From JAGLSB01 sp023135955 (GTDB lineage: Bacteria > Bacteroidota > Bacteroidia > Bacteroidales > GCA-2748055), in contig DAOVIO010000155.1 in NCBI GenBank assembly GCA_030673645.1, positions 1-9,445 on the forward strand: DNA of 9,445 bases. Reading direction: 5' to 3'. The notes below the pieces were generated by a model that searched no databases, was not told where the DNA came from, and worked only from the letters and a program-made list of their open reading frames with translations. A program made the translations under genes and the position numbers. This document shows, in pieces, positions 6,869 through 9,445 of the stretch; position 1 is the stretch's first letter, and each line of letters begins with the position of its first letter.

Positions 6869-9172
6869 ATGGATAAAATAATACTACTTGAGGATAATCC
6901 AACAGATGTTGAGCTGATTAGCAGACAAATAAAACAAAAATGGCCAGATGTTGAACTGGCAGTTGTAGGTCGGATTGACGATGCAAGAGAACTCATTAAA
7001 AACGATTACAATTTTGATGTTGCCATTTTTGATTTAAACTTACCCGATGGTAATGGTATGGATCTTTTAATCGAAATGCGTGCATTAAAATGTGAAATTC
7101 CAATAATTATTCTTACCGGTGGGGGTTCTGAAGAAATGGCCATAACAGCTCTGAATGTTGGAGCCAATGATTATATATCAAAAAAGCCAGGTTTTTACAA
7201 GCAGATTCCTGACCAAATTCAATATACTCTAGAACATACTCACAAAAAACCAGAACATTTTTCTGTACTTTATGCTGAACGCCATCAACACGATATTGAT
7301 TTAAGTTTACGATATTTTAAAAAAAATGCACCCAATTTTCATTTTACTATCGTTTCAACTGGCGAGGAGATTTTAAATCTTTTACCTGAGAATGATGACA
7401 TAGCATGTGTTTTTGACATTATATTGCTTGATTTTCGTCTACATGGCTTAAACGCTCTTGAAATCTGCAAGGAAATAAGGCAGATACGTAAATTGTCAAT
7501 CCCAATTGTTATTGTAACAGGTCAAGGCGATGAAAAAATTGCTGTTGATGCGCTCAAAATTGGAGTAGACGATTACATTATTAAACATAGTAACTATTTA
7601 ATTCGTCTACCATCTATCCTAACCAGTGCTTACCGAAGAAGAGAATTAGAACGCCAGCAATTGGTATTGCAGCAGAGCGAAACAAAATACCGGCTATTGG
7701 CTGATTACGCGGCTGATTGGGAATATTGGATAAATCCAAAGGGTGAGTATGTATACATTTCGTCTGTGTGTGAAAAAACCAGCGGTTATCCAATTGAAGC
7801 ATACAGACAAAACAAAAATCTTTTGTCTGAAATAACCCTACCAGCTTATCGGAAACACATAACCGATCATTTTTCTCAAAAGATAAAGACTTTACATAAA
7901 CCGATAGAGTTTCAAATTCTTTCTGCTGATGGTAAGGAAAAATGGATAAGTCATTTTTGTCAGCCGGTATACGATAATAATAACAATTATTTAGGGAAAC
8001 GTGGAGTAAACCGCGATATTACTGAGCGTAAGCATTCAGAAGAAATTATGCGCAGAATGAATTTAGCTATCAATAACTCTGGTGAGGTTATTTTTATGAC
8101 TGATATAGAAGGAATAATAACATTTGTAAATTCGGAATTCACCAAAATGTATGGATATACAGCTAAAGAAGTTATTGGTAAGGTTACTCCAAGAATACTT
8201 AAGAGTGATAATTTTAATAAAGAACAAACTGAACAATTATGGAATGCTTTGCTTAATAAACAAAGTATTCCTGCAATGCAATATATTAATAAGTGCAAAA
8301 ATGGTAAACTTATCGATGTTGAAGGCTCTACAGATCCAATTATAGATGATAATGGTGAAATAATCGGGTTTCTTGGTGTCCAGCGCGATATCACAGAACG
8401 TAAGAAAGCAGAACACGATTTAATTAAGGCACTTGAAAAAGCTACAGAGTCGGATCGTCTTAAGTCGGCATTCCTGGCTAATATGAGTCATGAAATCCGT
8501 ACACCAATGAACGGTATACTTGGTTTTGCGAATTTATTAAGGAAGCCCAATATTAGCAGTAGAAAGCAGTTGCATCACATTAATATTATTGAACAAAGTA
8601 GTAAACGTTTGCTTGGCATAATAGATGATCTGATGATTATTTCTAAAATTGAGGCAGGTCAAACGGAAGTTTCCATTTCGGAAGTTAATATTAATGATCA
8701 ATTGGATCAGTTATATTCATTTTTCGAACCAGAAGTAGTTGAGAAAGGGCTAAAATTCATTTACAAAAAATCATTATCGCCAAATGAAGCTGTTATCAAA
8801 ACGGATAATATTAAACTTTATGGAATTCTGTCAAACATTATAAAAAACGCTATTAAGTTCACAGATAAAGGAAGTATTACATTTGGTGCTTCGACAAGCT
8901 CAGCTACCAAAGCTACGACAGGCTCAGCTAGCGAAATAAAGTTTTATGTAAAAGATACAGGAATTGGAATTACTAAAGATAGACAGGAAGCTATTTTTGA
9001 TCGGTTTGTACAAGCCGATATTGAGGATAGTGAGGCTCGTCAGGGAGCAGGTTTAGGTTTATCTATTGCCAAAGCTTATGTCTCAATGCTAGGAGGGAAA
9101 ATATGGGTTGATTCTGAACCAGGTAAGGGATCACAGTTCTATTTTACAATTTCTGTAAAAAGTAAATCATAG
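6869..9172 (+). CDS. Response-regulator/histidine-kinase fusion (REC-REC-PAS-PAS-HisKA-HATPase)
   Basis: This cytoplasmic protein has 767 residues from ATG 6869, where MDKIILLEDNP is a normal receiver start. An in-frame TTG at 6839, one base after the previous stop, would add ten residues and cannot be excluded. Receiver 1 (about 2-120) has Glu8-Asp9, phosphoacceptor Asp55, Thr in ILTGG and Lys in YISKK, so it looks functional. Receiver 2 (about 131-250) keeps Asp188, Thr in VTGQGD and Lys in YIIKH, but its acidic pair is Glu137-Arg138, so one Mg-binding acid is lost. PAS/PAC units lie at about 267-388 and 394-513. The HisKA H-box is MSHEIRTPMNG with His541, the type usual in hybrid kinases. 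The N-box has Asn660, G1 is DTGIG at 696-700 and G2 is GAGLGL at 726-731. Receivers at the N-terminus of a kinase suggest that upstream phosphorylation controls its activity. Residues 674-689 are two 8-residue repeats inserted between the N-box and G1. No transmembrane helix or HPt domain is seen. Confidence 0.94.
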   Translation: MDKIILLEDNPTDVELISRQIKQKWPDVELAVVGRIDDARELIKNDYNFDVAIFDLNLPDGNGMDLLIEMRALKCEIPIIILTGGGSEEMAITALNVGANDYISKKPGFYKQIPDQIQYTLEHTHKKPEHFSVLYAERHQHDIDLSLRYFKKNAPNFHFTIVSTGEEILNLLPENDDIACVFDIILLDFRLHGLNALEICKEIRQIRKLSIPIVIVTGQGDEKIAVDALKIGVDDYIIKHSNYLIRLPSILTSAYRRRELERQQLVLQQSETKYRLLADYAADWEYWINPKGEYVYISSVCEKTSGYPIEAYRQNKNLLSEITLPAYRKHITDHFSQKIKTLHKPIEFQILSADGKEKWISHFCQPVYDNNNNYLGKRGVNRDITERKHSEEIMRRMNLAINNSGEVIFMTDIEGIITFVNSEFTKMYGYTAKEVIGKVTPRILKSDNFNKEQTEQLWNALLNKQSIPAMQYINKCKNGKLIDVEGSTDPIIDDNGEIIGFLGVQRDITERKKAEHDLIKALEKATESDRLKSAFLANMSHEIRTPMNGILGFANLLRKPNISSRKQLHHINIIEQSSKRLLGIIDDLMIISKIEAGQTEVSISEVNINDQLDQLYSFFEPEVVEKGLKFIYKKSLSPNEAVIKTDNIKLYGILSNIIKNAIKFTDKGSITFGASTSSATKATTGSASEIKFYVKDTGIGITKDRQEAIFDRFVQADIEDSEARQGAGLGLSIAKAYVSMLGGKIWVDSEPGKGSQFYFTISVKSKS
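8888..8935 (+). repeat. Two tandem imperfect 24-bp units, in frame in the ATPase domain
   Basis: Unit 1 is 8888-8911 and unit 2 is 8912-8935, agreeing at 20 of 24 positions. Their cores are TCGACAAGCTCAGCTA and ACGACAGGCTCAGCTA. They encode ASTSSATK and ATTGSASE in the preceding kinase gene. By count, GC is 12/24 and 14/24, clearly above the surrounding AT-rich sequence. The words CGACAAGCTCAG and CGACAGGCTCAG resemble short dispersed palindromic repeats that I recall from bacterial genomes, including Bacteroidota. That resemblance is from memory and unverified. Confidence 0.75.
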
Positions 9173-9312
9173 TAACTGAATAAGATCTTCAATAAGTGTA
9201 AACTCCGGTAAACAGAAAAACAAAATAAATAGAAGATAAGCTATTACACAGAGGAACTAAGAAACCGTTGCTTAAAGTGTATAATTATATATCTTTTTCA
9301 TTTTGAATGCGT

Positions 9313-9355
9313 ATTCCGCTGAAAGCGGACACCCATTCCGAAAATTAACGGACAC
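9313..9355. repeat. Subterminal repeats of the IS21-like end
   Basis: Two units, ATTCCG-CTGAAAG-CGGACAC (9313-9332) and ATTCCG-AAAATTAA-CGGACAC (9335-9355), lie in direct orientation two bases apart. The outer unit contains a perfect hairpin, TCCGCT/AGCGGA with a GAA loop (9315-9329). They are probably transposase (IstA) binding sites, by analogy with the multiple end repeats of IS21. The hairpin might also act as a weak barrier to transcription reading into the element, though no U-tract follows directly. Confidence 0.72.
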
Positions 9356-9392
9356 TTTTCTCGAAAAATATTTCTTTATAAATCTAAAAAAA

Positions 9393-9445
9393 TTATTGTT
9401 TGTTTCCCAAAATTTTTCTCATAGATTCTCCACTCAATTCTATTC
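9393..9445 (-). CDS. istB: IstB transposition ATPase, C-terminal 17 codons
   Basis: On the - strand the frame reads (R)IELSGESMRKILGNKQ and then stops (TAA, complement of 9393-9395). The first residue shown is incomplete at the window edge. The motif R-I-E-L-x-G-E-S-M-R-K is the characteristic C-terminal end of IstB-type helper ATPases of IS21-family elements, which assemble with the IstA transposase and select target DNA. Only the tail is visible, so AAA+ motifs cannot be assessed. The adjacent terminal repeats support the assignment. The piece is very short, so the call rests on the motif and on the context. Confidence 0.78.
   Translation of the reverse strand, partial: IELSGESMRKILGNKQ

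Larger units (their letters stand above)
9308..9445 (-). mobile_element. IS21-family insertion sequence, istB-side end (partial)
   Basis: The right edge of the window holds the terminal part of an IS21-like element, transcribed on the - strand. Two observations support this: the last codons of an IstB protein (9393-9445), and, outside it, two copies of a terminal repeat of the form ATTCCG-(7-8 nt)-CGGACAC at 9313-9332 and 9335-9355. Repeated subterminal sites are a feature of IS21-family ends. The outer boundary is set at 9308 because the sequence there begins TGCGTATTCC, which reads as the usual CA-3' end on the element's own strand; this placement is an inference. The remainder (istA and most of istB) lies beyond the window, so target-site duplication cannot be checked. 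The element sits about 135 bp downstream of the last kinase gene and does not interrupt it. Confidence 0.8.

Noticed and set aside
8151..8394. Open frames on either strand inside the large kinase genes, such as 7987-8394 (-) and 8151-8345 (+)
   Set aside because: They lie wholly inside well-supported coding regions, have no recognisable domain or leader, and look like chance frames.
9173..9307. Gap between the last kinase and the IS end, checked for a terminator, small RNA or tRNA
   Set aside because: AT-rich with no convincing hairpin plus U-tract and no RNA-like fold visible. The phrase near 9246-9264 (CACAGAGGAACTAAGAAAC) is purine-rich but not identifiable.
9315..9329. TCCGCT-GAA-AGCGGA hairpin as the terminator of the kinase operon
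   Set aside because: No run of T follows, and it is better explained as part of the IS terminal repeat.

Overview
The window is an AT-rich (roughly one-third GC by eye) chromosomal segment from what looks like a member of the Bacteroidota. The evidence is A/T-rich leaders in place of clear Shine-Dalgarno sites, very lysine- and asparagine-rich proteins, the multi-PAS kinase style, and an IS21-type element end of the kind common in that phylum. This placement is an inference and no species can be named.

Layout: five genes lie head to tail on the + strand and all are signal-transduction proteins. (1) The 3' part of a GAF-domain protein (1-496) ends in a coiled coil without a kinase domain. (2) A four-PAS protein (634-2469) also lacks a kinase domain and ends in nearly the same coiled-coil tail. 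(3) A 1290-residue membrane sensor kinase (2532-6404) has a signal peptide, a periplasmic PhnD-like binding domain, one transmembrane helix, five PAS domains and a complete HisKA/HATPase core. (4) A single-domain Rcp1-like response regulator (6406-6837) starts one base after the kinase stop codon. (5) A cytoplasmic REC-REC-PAS-PAS-HisKA-HATPase protein (6869-9172) follows. The right edge (9308-9445) is the end of an IS21-family insertion sequence, including the last 17 codons of istB on the - strand.

How the genes may work together (inference): the PhnD-like kinase would sense a periplasmic small ligand and phosphorylate the adjacent regulator and/or the N-terminal receivers of the last kinase. 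The two kinase-less GAF/PAS proteins could bring further cytosolic inputs through their shared tails. No DNA-binding or enzymatic output domain is encoded here, so the output is either elsewhere or through protein-protein contacts.

The main oddities are a lost metal-binding acid (Asp to Arg) in the second receiver of the last kinase, a two-unit 24-bp in-frame repeat inside its ATPase domain that resembles a dispersed repeat, and the shared C-terminal tail of the two kinase-less sensors. I see no RNA genes, CRISPR array, convincing promoter or terminator. No gene-free stretch exceeds 300 bases.
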